Assembly: GCA_002508425.1 (NCBI GenBank)
Contig: DAKU01000017.1
Span: 1 to 14,370, forward strand
DNA length: 14,370 nt
Direction: 5' to 3'
From: Methanosarcinaceae archaeon UBA470
Lineage (GTDB): Archaea > Halobacteriota > Methanosarcinia > Methanosarcinales > Methanosarcinaceae
This document shows, one piece after another, positions 5,867 through 13,958 of the stretch. Numbering within the stretch: the first letter of the stretch is position 1; each line of letters begins with the position of its first letter. The translations under genes and the position numbers were made by a program. The notes beneath the pieces were generated by a model, which was given only the letters and a program-made list of their open reading frames with translations, was not told where the DNA came from and did not search any database.

Positions 5867-8488
5867 ATGCGATCTCTGGAAATTCTAAAGCATATTCTTC
5901 CTGAAAACCATATAGCTCTATTTTACAAGACTACTTTTGAGTTACTGGATGTAGCCACAAGTTACCTTAAAGCTGGTATAGATCTTGGTGAATGTTGTAT
6001 ATTTTACGTATCCCGAAAACTCGTTGAAGAATCCATAGATGCTCTCACCGAAGAGGGCATGGATGTCTCAGTTCTTATGTTGAAGTCCCAGTTGCAGATC
6101 TTACCATACGAAAGTTTGTCTTCAGATGAAGGAAATGCCTCGGTAGGCACTGATGAACTTAAAAAAGCTTATGATCGGGCTATAGGCTTCGGATATGCAG
6201 GTCTTAGGATAGCTTTCTGTCCAGAATCGATGAGGAAGGAGGAAGGTTCAGACTTTCTTTCCTATGAAAGGACTGTCAGCTACATGCTAAGGGACACAAA
6301 TACTATCATAATGCGTGCTTTTCCAGAGGGATCTGTTTCAGGTTCTCAAATGCTGGATGTGCTGGAGCTTTATGACAGGGTTATAATTAAAAGGCAAGAA
6401 AAGTGGTCATATTTGCACATCGGTCTGAAAGGTGCTACTTACAATGAAGACCTTAATCTCTATAGTAGGATACTGGACCACATCTGGACAGGTGTCTGGG
6501 CTATTGATAGGGCTGGCAGGGTGATTTTTTTCAATCCGGGTATGGAGGTCATTTCAGGGCTTTCAGGAGAACAGGTACTTGGTAATGATCTGCTCGATTA
6601 CGTGCGGGAAATGGTTCCTGATGCCGGTGAGGTATTTCTCAATATTTCCAATAAAGTAAAGAGCACAAGAAAGCCTGAGCCCTATGATTTTTTGCCTTTT
6701 GTTAACCCTGAGAAAGGACTTTTATATCAAAGTGGTGTACTCTACCCTCTTTTAGGTAGTGCCGGTGAATATGATGGAATGGTGGGCACTGTAGAAGATA
6801 TAACCGAGAGGAAAAAGGCCGAAGAAGCGTTGCATGTAGCTGAAGAGAAATATCGTCTGATATTTGAAAACTCTCCCCTTGGCATATTCCATTTCGATGA
6901 AAAGGGAACCATTACTCACTGTAATGATCGTTTTCTCAATATAGTGGGCACCACTAGGGACAAGCTCATTGGTTTTAGCATGGTCACATCTCTTGAAGAT
7001 GAAAAGATGGCTGAAGCTGTCCGTCTGGTGCTCTCCAGGAAATTAGGGCACTATGAAGGGGAGTACAGATCAGTAATAAGTGGAAAAGTGACTCCTATAA
7101 AGGCTGATTATAGTCCTAACATTTCTTATGATGGTAGTCTTCTTGGTGGCATAGGAATATTCGAGGACATCACTGAGAGGAAAAAGGCAGAAGATGGCTT
7201 AAAGCTTGATGAATCCAGGCTACAGGCTCTGCTGGAATTGGATCAAATGTCTGATGCTTCTCTTAAGGAAATAGCTGACTTCACTCAGGAGGCGGCTGTG
7301 AAGCTCACCCAGAGCAAGCTGGGTTATCTGGCATTCATTAACGAGGAGCAGACGGTTTTTTCCATGTATTCCTGGTCAAAAAGCTCCTGGTCAAAAAGTG
7401 CTATGGAGGAATGCAAGCTTGCAGATCTGAAAATCGAGTATCCCTTGATATCTATTGGACTATGGGGGGAGGCTATCAGACAGCGCAAGCCCATCATAAC
7501 TAATGATTACGCTGCTCCAAATCCGTGGAAGAAAGGTTACCCTAAAGAACACGTGAAAATAACGCGACACATGAATATCCCTGTTTTTGACGGAGATAAG
7601 ATAGTGGCAGTGGCCGGGGTAGGTAACAAGGAAGAGAATTACGATGAATCCGATGTAAGGCAGCTTTCCCTTCTTATGGAAGGCATGTGGAGGCAAGTAC
7701 AGCGTAAGAGGGCGGAGGATAGTCTCAAAAGATACGCTGAGGATTTGGCCCGGGCGAATGAGGAACTCTCAAAGGCTAATGAAGAACTGAAATCTCTGGA
7801 TCGCATGAAAGATGAATTTCTTTCTAATGTGAGTCATGAGTTCAAAACGCCCCTTACTTCTATTAAGGGCTATAGTCAGCTTATCCTTGATGGAACTCTC
7901 GGCGATATCAACGGACAGCAAAAAAAGGCGATGGATACTGTTATTCGTAATTCTGATCGGTTAAGGCGTCTTGTGGACTCGTTGCTCTATCTTAGTAGAA
8001 CCCAGGTAGGCAGAATGAGTTACTATTTTGAGAAGGTGCAACTTGCAGAAGTTATCACTAATTGTATCCATGACCAGCTTCCACAGGCAAAGAACAAGGG
8101 TGTTATCCTTCGAACAGAGATCGAAGATATTCCACCTGTCAGAGCAGATAAGGACAAACTGATCGATGTGCTGACCAATCTTATTGATAACGCTCTAAAG
8201 TTCACTTATAAGGATGGCCAGATCATTGTTGCTGCACGAAAAGTACCCTTTGGAGTCCACATAGAGGTCAAGGACACCGGTATTGGTATACCTGCTGATC
8301 ATATACCTCATCTGTTCCAGAGGTTTTATCAGGTTGATTCCTCAGCCAGCAGAAGATATGGAGGCACAGGACTCGGCCTGTATATTTCCAAGACCATAGT
8401 GGAAGCTCATGAGGGTAAGATCTGGATAGAGAGTGAAGAAGGCAAAGGAACTACAGTCCATGTGGAATTGCCTTTGTGGTTGGAGTGA
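5867..8488 (+). CDS. Soluble sensor histidine kinase, MEDS-PAS-PAS-GAF-HisKA-HATPase
   Basis: This is an 873-residue cytoplasmic sensor kinase with no membrane segment. In order it has: a MEDS domain (about 1-180, with HIALFYKTTFELL), the sensory domain found in methanogens and methylotrophs; two PAS domains (about 200-320 and 326-440), each ending in ITERKKAE; a GAF_2 domain (about 455-612); HisKA with NVSHEFKTP and phospho-acceptor H657; and a HATPase with N-box N771-N775, DTGIGIP and GGTGLGL. All catalytic boxes are intact. C516 in the GAF domain could be compared with the heme-linked GAF cysteine reported for the Methanosarcina sensor MsmS, but the match is unproved. A five-residue tandem repeat (SWSKS SWSKS) lies just before it. 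No response regulator is adjacent, so its partner and signal are unknown; a redox or methyl-substrate signal is plausible. Confidence 0.92.
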   Translation: MRSLEILKHILPENHIALFYKTTFELLDVATSYLKAGIDLGECCIFYVSRKLVEESIDALTEEGMDVSVLMLKSQLQILPYESLSSDEGNASVGTDELKKAYDRAIGFGYAGLRIAFCPESMRKEEGSDFLSYERTVSYMLRDTNTIIMRAFPEGSVSGSQMLDVLELYDRVIIKRQEKWSYLHIGLKGATYNEDLNLYSRILDHIWTGVWAIDRAGRVIFFNPGMEVISGLSGEQVLGNDLLDYVREMVPDAGEVFLNISNKVKSTRKPEPYDFLPFVNPEKGLLYQSGVLYPLLGSAGEYDGMVGTVEDITERKKAEEALHVAEEKYRLIFENSPLGIFHFDEKGTITHCNDRFLNIVGTTRDKLIGFSMVTSLEDEKMAEAVRLVLSRKLGHYEGEYRSVISGKVTPIKADYSPNISYDGSLLGGIGIFEDITERKKAEDGLKLDESRLQALLELDQMSDASLKEIADFTQEAAVKLTQSKLGYLAFINEEQTVFSMYSWSKSSWSKSAMEECKLADLKIEYPLISIGLWGEAIRQRKPIITNDYAAPNPWKKGYPKEHVKITRHMNIPVFDGDKIVAVAGVGNKEENYDESDVRQLSLLMEGMWRQVQRKRAEDSLKRYAEDLARANEELSKANEELKSLDRMKDEFLSNVSHEFKTPLTSIKGYSQLILDGTLGDINGQQKKAMDTVIRNSDRLRRLVDSLLYLSRTQVGRMSYYFEKVQLAEVITNCIHDQLPQAKNKGVILRTEIEDIPPVRADKDKLIDVLTNLIDNALKFTYKDGQIIVAARKVPFGVHIEVKDTGIGIPADHIPHLFQRFYQVDSSASRRYGGTGLGLYISKTIVEAHEGKIWIESEEGKGTTVHVELPLWLE
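7370..7399 (+). repeat. 15-base in-frame tandem duplication in the GAF domain
   Basis: TCCTGGTCAAAAAGC (7370-7384) is followed directly by TCCTGGTCAAAAAGT (7385-7399), with only the last base different. It encodes SWSKS twice before AMEEC. GAF_2 domains of this type normally carry a single W-S-x-S stretch here, so the copy looks like a recent in-frame insertion of five residues. Confidence 0.85.
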
Positions 8489-8595
8489 ATTGCCATAAAA
8501 CTTTTAAGGTGTTGTGTTCAGTAGTATTCGGTCTATTAGTACTCATATCTTATCACAGTTGGCAAACAGCCCTAACTGGTCAAAAGGTGTTCTGA

Positions 8596-9645
8596 ATGAA
8601 AGTAATAATAATTGGTGGATTTCTTGGAAGTGGAAAAACAACGACACTGCTAAATCTCGGCAGGCATATGGTGGAAAAAGGTCATAGGGTTGCTATAATA
8701 GTGAATGAGATTGGAGAAGTGGGAGTTGATGGAGAGACTTTGTCAGGCTCCGGTCTTATTGCAAAGGAACTTACAAGTGGTTGTATCTGCTGCACATTGA
8801 GGATCAGTATGGAGTACACATTGCAGACACTGGAAGAGGAGTATGATCCGGATGTGTTGATTATCGAGCCCACAGGTATTGCTCTTCCCTTGCAGATCAA
8901 GGAGCATGTGGCTCTGATGGGATTGCCTGATCTTTCGTTTGCTCCAGTGGTCACTATTGTGGATGTAAGCAGGTTCAATATGGAACTTTCCCAGGTGCCC
9001 AAGTTCATTATGACACAGATAGAGGAAGCTGAGATTCTATGTGTGAACAAGATCGATCTTGTGGACAGAGAAACTCTGGCTAATGTAACGGGGAGGCTAA
9101 TGGATCTTAATCCGGATGCATTAATTGTGGAATTCTCTGCAAAGAGGGCTGATGCACAGTTTATGAGGTTCATAGACCTGTTGGCAGGAGAGGGCACTGC
9201 CCGCCAGGCCGGTGAAAACAGGAACTCCATTGAGCTTTCTCAGGTATCCAGTTATTCGGGTAAATGTTCTATTGATACCCATGGCCTTGAAAGGGATGAT
9301 ATGGTGGCCATGATCCTTAAAGTGCTGGAAGAAGTAAAGGAAAAGATCGAATTAATTAATCCTGCATTTATAGGTCATGTAAAAATCTCCTTGAGTTTGG
9401 GGAAGGATCTGGTCAAGGGAAGCCTGACATCTTCCCAGGGACAGCCGTTAGTAGAGATACTTGAAAGTTCAAGTAAGGATCATGAGCAATTAAAGTTCCT
9501 TTCAGCGATTACTCAGATAAGTAAAGCAGATCTTATGCTTATTATTGACTCTGCCATTCGGAGCAATCTGGCAAGCGCAGGTATTATTTATGAACCTGCA
9601 AATCCTGTGACAAATCTTATTAACATAACAGGAACCAAGAATTGA
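8596..9645 (+). CDS. CobW/COG0523-type P-loop GTPase, probable metal or corrinoid-protein chaperone
   Basis: This 349-residue protein is a G3E-family GTPase of the COG0523 group. It has the Walker A motif GGFLGSGKTT (7-16), the metal-binding GCICC motif (C63, C65, C66), EPTG (91-94) and NKID (151-154). The C-terminal third (about 210-349) does not resemble the usual short CobW C-terminal domain to my eye. Family members deliver metals (cobalt, zinc, nickel) or serve cobalamin enzymes, and in methylotrophic methanogens related proteins are found near corrinoid methyltransferase genes. No methyltransferase is present here, so the client is unknown. The ribosome binding site AGGTGT (8585-8590) lies five bases before ATG 8596. 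It is 107 bases downstream of the kinase, and co-transcription is possible but not shown. Confidence 0.88.
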   Translation: MKVIIIGGFLGSGKTTTLLNLGRHMVEKGHRVAIIVNEIGEVGVDGETLSGSGLIAKELTSGCICCTLRISMEYTLQTLEEEYDPDVLIIEPTGIALPLQIKEHVALMGLPDLSFAPVVTIVDVSRFNMELSQVPKFIMTQIEEAEILCVNKIDLVDRETLANVTGRLMDLNPDALIVEFSAKRADAQFMRFIDLLAGEGTARQAGENRNSIELSQVSSYSGKCSIDTHGLERDDMVAMILKVLEEVKEKIELINPAFIGHVKISLSLGKDLVKGSLTSSQGQPLVEILESSSKDHEQLKFLSAITQISKADLMLIIDSAIRSNLASAGIIYEPANPVTNLINITGTKN

Positions 9646-9655
9646 ACAACATCCT

Positions 9656-9673
9656 ACTTTTTTATTCATTTTT
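9656..9673 (+). terminator. Oligo-T termination region after the GTPase gene
   Basis: A run of six T (9658-9663) and one of five T (9669-9673) follow shortly after the TGA at 9645. T-rich stretches without a stem are typical archaeal terminators. No hairpin is evident. Confidence 0.45.
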
Positions 9674-9731
9674 CTACATTGATCCTTTAATCTAAACAAA
9701 ATCGGAAAGCATTATAAGCCTACAGGTTCTA

Positions 9732-9739
9732 TTATATAC
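9732..9739 (+). promoter_or_regulatory. Putative TATA box of the FKBP gene
   Basis: TTATATAC lies about 45 bases before the preferred TTG start at 9780. Initiation about 26 bases downstream would fall near 9761. This argues against the more upstream in-frame TTG at 9759, which would lie at or before the transcript start. Confidence 0.45.
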
Positions 9740-9779
9740 CTAAGTAAAAGTTGATTTTTTGCTTAGAAGGGATGGTATC

Positions 9780-10208
9780 TTGGCTGTAAAAATAGGTGAC
9801 ATAGTTGCAGTAGAATACGTTGGTACTCTTGATAACGGGGGAGTTTTCGATAGTTCTGAAAGTCAGGGTGGTCCTCTGGAATTTAAGGTTGGAGGTGGCC
9901 AGGTATTACAGGGTTTTGAAGATGCTGTATTGGGTATGGGCGTAGGGGAGAAGAAAACCATAAGGCTTGAGCCATCTCAGGGATATGGTGAATATAGCAA
10001 GAATTTAGTAGAAACTATTCCCAGATCCTCTATTCCCAATAATGAGAGGCTGACAGAGGATACTATGCTGCTTGTGAGCCTGCCCGATGGCTCCAAGATG
10101 CCAGCCTCTATAACAGCGATCACTGAGGAAACAGTGACATTGGACATGAACCATCCACTAGCGGGTGAAGTACTGCATTTTGAGATAAAGGTTGTGGGGA
10201 TTAACTAA
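9780..10208 (+). CDS. FKBP-type (SlyD-like) peptidyl-prolyl cis-trans isomerase
   Basis: This is a 142-residue short archaeal FKBP that catalyses prolyl isomerisation and acts as a folding chaperone in the cytoplasm. The FKBP core motifs are seen: VAVEYVGTLDNGGVFDSS, GGGQVLQGFEDAVLGM, GEKKTIRLEPSQGYGEY. They are followed by the inserted-in-flap chaperone domain (about 75-120) and the typical DMNHPLAG return into the FKBP fold. I chose TTG 9780 because it gives MAVKIGD, the usual start for this family, and follows a purine-rich AGAAGGGATGG. ATG 9772 is out of frame, and TTG 9759 would add seven untypical residues. The histidine- and cysteine-rich metal tail of bacterial SlyD is absent. Confidence 0.92.
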   Translation: MAVKIGDIVAVEYVGTLDNGGVFDSSESQGGPLEFKVGGGQVLQGFEDAVLGMGVGEKKTIRLEPSQGYGEYSKNLVETIPRSSIPNNERLTEDTMLLVSLPDGSKMPASITAITEETVTLDMNHPLAGEVLHFEIKVVGIN

Positions 10209-10226
10209 CCTTTTGTTTTTTAATTT
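10209..10226 (+). terminator. Oligo-T termination region after the FKBP gene
   Basis: Immediately after the TAA (10206-10208) comes a T-rich stretch with runs of four and six T. No stem is seen, which fits an archaeal T-run terminator. Confidence 0.4.
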
Positions 10227-10319
10227 GACTTCACATAATATCATATTTTTCTGTCTCTTCAATGCGGTGCATTTATCTCAAATGAAGGTTTATGGCGTTT
10301 ACTTGATGTCATCTAAAAG

Positions 10320-10340
10320 TACATATCTATGTATTTAAAA
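10320..10340 (+). promoter_or_regulatory. Palindrome overlapping the TATA box of the glycosyltransferase gene
   Basis: TACATA (10320-10325) and TATGTA (10328-10333) form a perfect inverted repeat around TC. The right arm touches the TATA candidate TATTTAAAA (10332-10340), where the TFB-recognition element would be. Initiation would fall near 10361, before the GGTGGAG ribosome binding site (10369-10375). A regulator bound here could block promoter recognition; this is inference from position. Confidence 0.4.
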
Positions 10341-10384
10341 TTAGTTCCAGGTGTTTATTTTCTCTACTGGTGGAGTATTTAAGA

Positions 10385-12580
10385 ATGAATTTTGATGAAA
10401 AACTTTTATTAAAACTGCTCAATAGATATGATATACCTGTCCTTTTTTCTTTTTTTCTTCTTATTGCAATAAAAGCAATTTTAGTATTTCCATTTAAGAC
10501 TCCGTGGATACTTGCAGATGAAGTTGTATACTCAGAGCTATCTCATAATATATTGGATTTTGTCTTCTTAATTGATATCAAAGATGCTCAAACGTATCCA
10601 CCTGGCTATTCAGTTTTTTTATATGTTGCTAATCTCTTGTCACCAGACAAACAATCACTTTATCGTAATATGCTATTAATAAACAGCGTTCTTTCTTCAT
10701 CAATAATTTTTCCTGCATATTTCCTATTAAAAAAATATACTTCTAAGTTTCAGGCTCTTGGGGGATCTCTTGTAATATCTTTACTTCCAAGTGTTGTGAC
10801 ATACACTTTCGTAGTGATGAGTGAGAACCTTTTTGTGCCTCTTGTACTATATTCTGTCTGGTTTCTCTATGAGTCCTTTGAGAATAATAAAATTCAATGG
10901 AATATTTTGGCAGGCCTATCTATCTTCTACCTTTATTTTACAAGAGAAACAGGTATTGTGTTCATTATTTCCTTATTTATTTCGCTCATCTATTTTGTTT
11001 GGAGCACAGAGCGGGAAGATAGGTTAAATTCTTTAAAAAATAAGATGGTTCTTGTTTTTTCCTTTGCAGTGCCAACTTTTGGTTGGGTATTATATAAAAC
11101 AGCAGAACTTTCTAAAGGCTCACTATATGATACTACAGGTTATTCTTCTGCCTTGGTGGATAGTTTCTCAAAAACAGAGGCATTTGAGTTATTTGTTCTT
11201 CTGTTATTCAATGAGGTCGGATACATTATCATATCCACATACCTTGTCTTTTTTATACTGTGTGTCTTATTCATTTCAGACTCCATCTTTAAGTTAAGGT
11301 TGATTGGATTATCTGAATATCTTACAAAATTTGGCCCAAAAAATGCAATTGCCTTAAATTCAAGCATTGTATATTTTTTTAGTTTTGGTGCTGGGTTACT
11401 GCTAATTACAGTTGCACATATGAAAAGATATATTTGCAATCCTGATAATTTCATTTTTGGGCGCTATATAGACCCGATCATACCTGTTGTATTCTTATTT
11501 GCACTGATAGGGATAGTAGTTTTGCAGATAAAATCTAATGATGTCGGCACAAAGTGGAAATATAAAACACTAATTTTTTCCAGTATTCTAGTTCTTCCCT
11601 TCCTTTACTATTTGCCACACACTAATTATGCTTTCCCAAATATGTTTGGTATTTATTACGTTATTTATCTGCAAAAATATATGAGTTACTTATTGGTGTT
11701 TCTTCTATTTGCATTCTTTTTTGTACTCATACCTTTGTTTTTACTGAAGGGCAAACCTAATGGTAAACCTCTTACTTTATTTTTTATGTTTTTTGTAGTT
11801 ATATCGATTTCTTTTTCCATACCTACCTATCAAAAACAGCTTGAAAATATGGAAAATACATACAATGTGAATCAAATTGGTAGATACTTAGAACATAACA
11901 GTTCAGATAAAACCCTCATTTTAATGGATCACGAGAATGTTGGTGAATATTGGGGTCCTCAGATGTGGTTCCTTACACAATACTGGTCAAATGGTGAACT
12001 GGTTCAACGTTTTACAACTGACGATCTATCTGGGGTGGCAACTCAAGAAAATATCACTGACATAGATTACATTATCTCAAAGAAGTTGTTACCTTATGAT
12101 TCCGTAAAAACAGCAGATAATGGATACAAATTATACGATCTAAATAAATCTTCACAAATGTTTTCAAACGTGGAGTTTCCATATCTGATAGATATTGGAA
12201 TAAATGATTCAGATATTACCGAAGGTTTTTATGATTCTGATATGGGAGAAAATAGATGGACAACCAATTTTTCAAAGGTAAAAATTGGATATGGTAAACA
12301 TCAGGGTTCCTTTATTCTGGAGGTAATGATGAAAGCACCAAGGCCGCAAACAGATCCGGCAAATGTTACTTTTTACATAAATGGACATTTAGTCGGCTCC
12401 GTAGAGGAAATAACAGGAGCAAAAAACTATTTAATTGTAGTGCCTGAAAACTGTTTGGAAGAGAGGTATCAGATCTTGGAGATCAGAACAAACACCTGGA
12501 AACCAAGTGAATACGGATATGTTGACGACCCCCGAGATCTTGGTATTCAGATCGATTGGATAAGGGTCGATTCTCTATAG
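10385..12580 (+). CDS. GT-C-type polytopic membrane glycosyltransferase with extracellular C-terminal domain
   Basis: This is a 731-residue integral membrane protein with about 11-12 hydrophobic helices across residues 18-490. A soluble beta-rich C-terminal domain of some 240 residues follows. The first extracytoplasmic loop carries ILADEVVYSEL with D45/E46, the acidic pair expected of GT-C enzymes (ArnT/PMT/GT39-like), and QTYPPGYSVF. FGRYIDPIIP in a later loop resembles the RYxxP element of this group. Such enzymes transfer a sugar from a polyprenyl-phosphate carrier on the outer face of the membrane; donor and acceptor here are unknown. The C-terminus ends in YVDDPRDLGIQIDWIRVDSL. ATG 10385 is preferred, nine bases after GGTGGAG; GTG 10370 lies within that site. 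The gene looks more AT-rich than its neighbours, partly from Phe/Ile-rich helices, possibly also from transfer. Confidence 0.75.
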   Translation: MNFDEKLLLKLLNRYDIPVLFSFFLLIAIKAILVFPFKTPWILADEVVYSELSHNILDFVFLIDIKDAQTYPPGYSVFLYVANLLSPDKQSLYRNMLLINSVLSSSIIFPAYFLLKKYTSKFQALGGSLVISLLPSVVTYTFVVMSENLFVPLVLYSVWFLYESFENNKIQWNILAGLSIFYLYFTRETGIVFIISLFISLIYFVWSTEREDRLNSLKNKMVLVFSFAVPTFGWVLYKTAELSKGSLYDTTGYSSALVDSFSKTEAFELFVLLLFNEVGYIIISTYLVFFILCVLFISDSIFKLRLIGLSEYLTKFGPKNAIALNSSIVYFFSFGAGLLLITVAHMKRYICNPDNFIFGRYIDPIIPVVFLFALIGIVVLQIKSNDVGTKWKYKTLIFSSILVLPFLYYLPHTNYAFPNMFGIYYVIYLQKYMSYLLVFLLFAFFFVLIPLFLLKGKPNGKPLTLFFMFFVVISISFSIPTYQKQLENMENTYNVNQIGRYLEHNSSDKTLILMDHENVGEYWGPQMWFLTQYWSNGELVQRFTTDDLSGVATQENITDIDYIISKKLLPYDSVKTADNGYKLYDLNKSSQMFSNVEFPYLIDIGINDSDITEGFYDSDMGENRWTTNFSKVKIGYGKHQGSFILEVMMKAPRPQTDPANVTFYINGHLVGSVEEITGAKNYLIVVPENCLEERYQILEIRTNTWKPSEYGYVDDPRDLGIQIDWIRVDSL

Positions 12581-12592
12581 GGATCTATTGCG

Positions 12593-12601
12593 TTATATTT
12601 A
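12593..12601 (+). promoter_or_regulatory. Putative TATA box of the HIT-family gene
   Basis: TTATATTTA lies about 50 bases before the HIT start, with predicted initiation near 12622. If active, the HIT gene has its own promoter despite the short 62-base gap after the glycosyltransferase gene. Confidence 0.4.
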
Positions 12602-12642
12602 TCTTACATGAGAGATTATGGCGTTTGATTGAGGCGATGTAC

Positions 12643-13056
12643 GTGGAATGCATTTTCTGCAAGATAATCTCAGGAGCTATCCCTTCTTACAAGGTTTATG
12701 AAGACGAATTTGTTTATGCTTTCCTTGATATTTATCCATGTTCTGAAGGCCACACTGTAGTACTTCCTAAAAAGCATACTGAGAGATTCACGCAGATGGA
12801 AGCAATAGATGCTGCAAGCCTATTTTCTTCAGTACATAAAATATCTAAGGCTGTATGTAAGGCTTTTGACCTGAATGGGATGAATATAGGTATGAATGTA
12901 GGTGAAGTTGCAGGACAGAGTGTACCTCATGTGCATGTACATATAATTCCCCGCAAAGAAGGGGATAATGGCGGATCGATGCACAGTATAGTGGAGACTA
13001 ATCCTAATACCAGCAAATTGGGAGAATTGGCTGGAAAGATTCGTGCTTCATTCTAA
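12643..13056 (+). CDS. HIT-family nucleotide hydrolase/transferase
   Basis: This 137-residue protein of the histidine triad superfamily hydrolyses nucleotidyl phosphoramidates or dinucleotides. The triad HVHVH (96-100) sits in VPHVHVHIIPRKEG. The N-terminal CIFCKIISG has the C3/C6 pair common in HIT proteins, probably part of a zinc site. FLDIYPCSEGHTVVLPKKH is also typical. The open frame extends back to 12556 inside the previous gene, but those residues are not HIT-like. I chose GTG 12643 because GAGGCGAT (12631-12638) is then at the same distance as in the neighbouring genes; ATG 12637 overlaps that site but remains possible. The spacing to the next gene (59 bases) allows co-transcription with the UbiA and PHP genes. 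Confidence 0.9.
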   Translation: MECIFCKIISGAIPSYKVYEDEFVYAFLDIYPCSEGHTVVLPKKHTERFTQMEAIDAASLFSSVHKISKAVCKAFDLNGMNIGMNVGEVAGQSVPHVHVHIIPRKEGDNGGSMHSIVETNPNTSKLGELAGKIRASF

Positions 13057-13073
13057 GATGTACATACTTCTTC

Positions 13074-13087
13074 TAAAACCAGTTTTA
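13074..13087. repeat. Small palindrome upstream of the UbiA gene
   Basis: TAAAAC (13074-13079) and GTTTTA (13082-13087) form a perfect inverted repeat around CA. It lies between the HIT stop and the UbiA start and could be a weak operator or RNA hairpin. Its short length makes chance a real alternative. Confidence 0.25.
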
Positions 13088-13115
13088 TGTTGATATTTTG
13101 TATATGAGGAATATA

Positions 13116-13958
13116 ATGCTAAAAGCAGTAATCAAATCCATGCGTCCCCATCAATGGTACAAAAATTTTATTATTTTTATATGTATCATCTTTTCAAAGA
13201 ACATTTTTAACTTGCAAATGTGGATGGATCTTATTGTCGTTTTTATTGCATTTTGTATGCTTGCAGGTTCACAATACATGTTAAATGATATCAAAGATGC
13301 AGAAAAAGACAGATTGCATCCCAAGAAGAAATACAGGCCGATAGCAGCAGGGCTTATTCCTGTTAAAATTGCACTTGTTATATCTTTAACAATAATGATT
13401 ACCTCACTAATCGTCGCATTTTCAATGGGACGGCTAGTAGGGTTTGTAAGTTTCATGTATCTTGCTAATAGTATTGTCTATTCTTTTTACTTTAAAGAGT
13501 ACGCTATTATTGATGCTATTTTCATTGCTGTTGGGTTTGTTATACGGGCAATTGCTGGTTGCGTTACAATTGATGTAACCATTTCTCCATGGTTGATCCT
13601 ATGTGTTTTTCTTCTGGCACTGGTTCTTGCATTTGGAAAGAGAAGGCATGAACTGGACGGGGATCAAAATTCAAGGAATAGCCTGTCACAATATAATGTT
13701 GCTATGAGTGAAAGCCTGTTGAATTCGTCTGTTTCACTCTTATTAATGTCATATGCTCTTTATACGGTTTCAATAAATTCTGTAATGATGTTAACTCTTC
13801 CATTCGCATTCTATGGCATCTTCCGTTATGTTCAGCTCATGCATCTGAAAGGCATTGGTGAAGAAACAGAACTATTACTAATGGACAAGCCTTTCATTTT
13901 CAATCTGATTCTATGGACATTTCTCACAATCTTTGTATTATATGGAGGTTTTCTATGA
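13116..13958 (+). CDS. UbiA-family prenyltransferase, decaprenyl-phosphate phosphoribosyltransferase-like
   Basis: This is a 280-residue membrane protein with about eight hydrophobic segments. It opens with KSMRPHQWYKN and has the first prenyl/metal-binding motif NDIKDAEKD (N57, D58, D61, D65) followed by HPKKKYRPIAAG. The segment with YFKEYAIIDAIFIAVGFVIRAIAG is split here by description only: KEY at 127-129, D133, and GFVIRAIAG at 140-148. FGKRRHEL (173-180) follows. This pattern is that of the decaprenyl-phosphate phosphoribosyltransferase branch (mycobacterial Rv3806c type), which joins PRPP and a polyprenyl phosphate, rather than the quinone or geranylgeranylglycerol-phosphate branches. 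The start at 13116 is set by GAGGA (13106-13110) five bases upstream; upstream TTG 13098 and ATG 13104 are less likely. Its stop overlaps the start of the PHP gene (ATGA), indicating translational coupling. The exact substrate is inferred. Confidence 0.82.
   Translation: MLKAVIKSMRPHQWYKNFIIFICIIFSKNIFNLQMWMDLIVVFIAFCMLAGSQYMLNDIKDAEKDRLHPKKKYRPIAAGLIPVKIALVISLTIMITSLIVAFSMGRLVGFVSFMYLANSIVYSFYFKEYAIIDAIFIAVGFVIRAIAGCVTIDVTISPWLILCVFLLALVLAFGKRRHELDGDQNSRNSLSQYNVAMSESLLNSSVSLLLMSYALYTVSINSVMMLTLPFAFYGIFRYVQLMHLKGIGEETELLLMDKPFIFNLILWTFLTIFVLYGGFL

Noticed and set aside
8556..8578. CAGTT / AACTG hairpin upstream of the GTPase gene
   Set aside because: Only five contiguous pairs plus a bulged extension; it could easily be chance and does not cover the ribosome binding site.
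8682..9230. A 182-codon open frame on the minus strand opposite the GTPase gene
   Set aside because: It lies wholly inside a gene with clear GTPase motifs, has no recognisable domain and no ribosome binding site; it is a shadow of the real gene.
11140..11454. Open frame of 104 codons on the minus strand inside the glycosyltransferase gene
   Set aside because: It is antisense to membrane-helix coding sequence and shows no family signal or start signals.
12556..12642. N-terminal extension of the HIT protein by 29 residues
   Set aside because: It overlaps the end of the glycosyltransferase gene, is not HIT-like, and the predicted promoter and ribosome binding site lie downstream of 12556.
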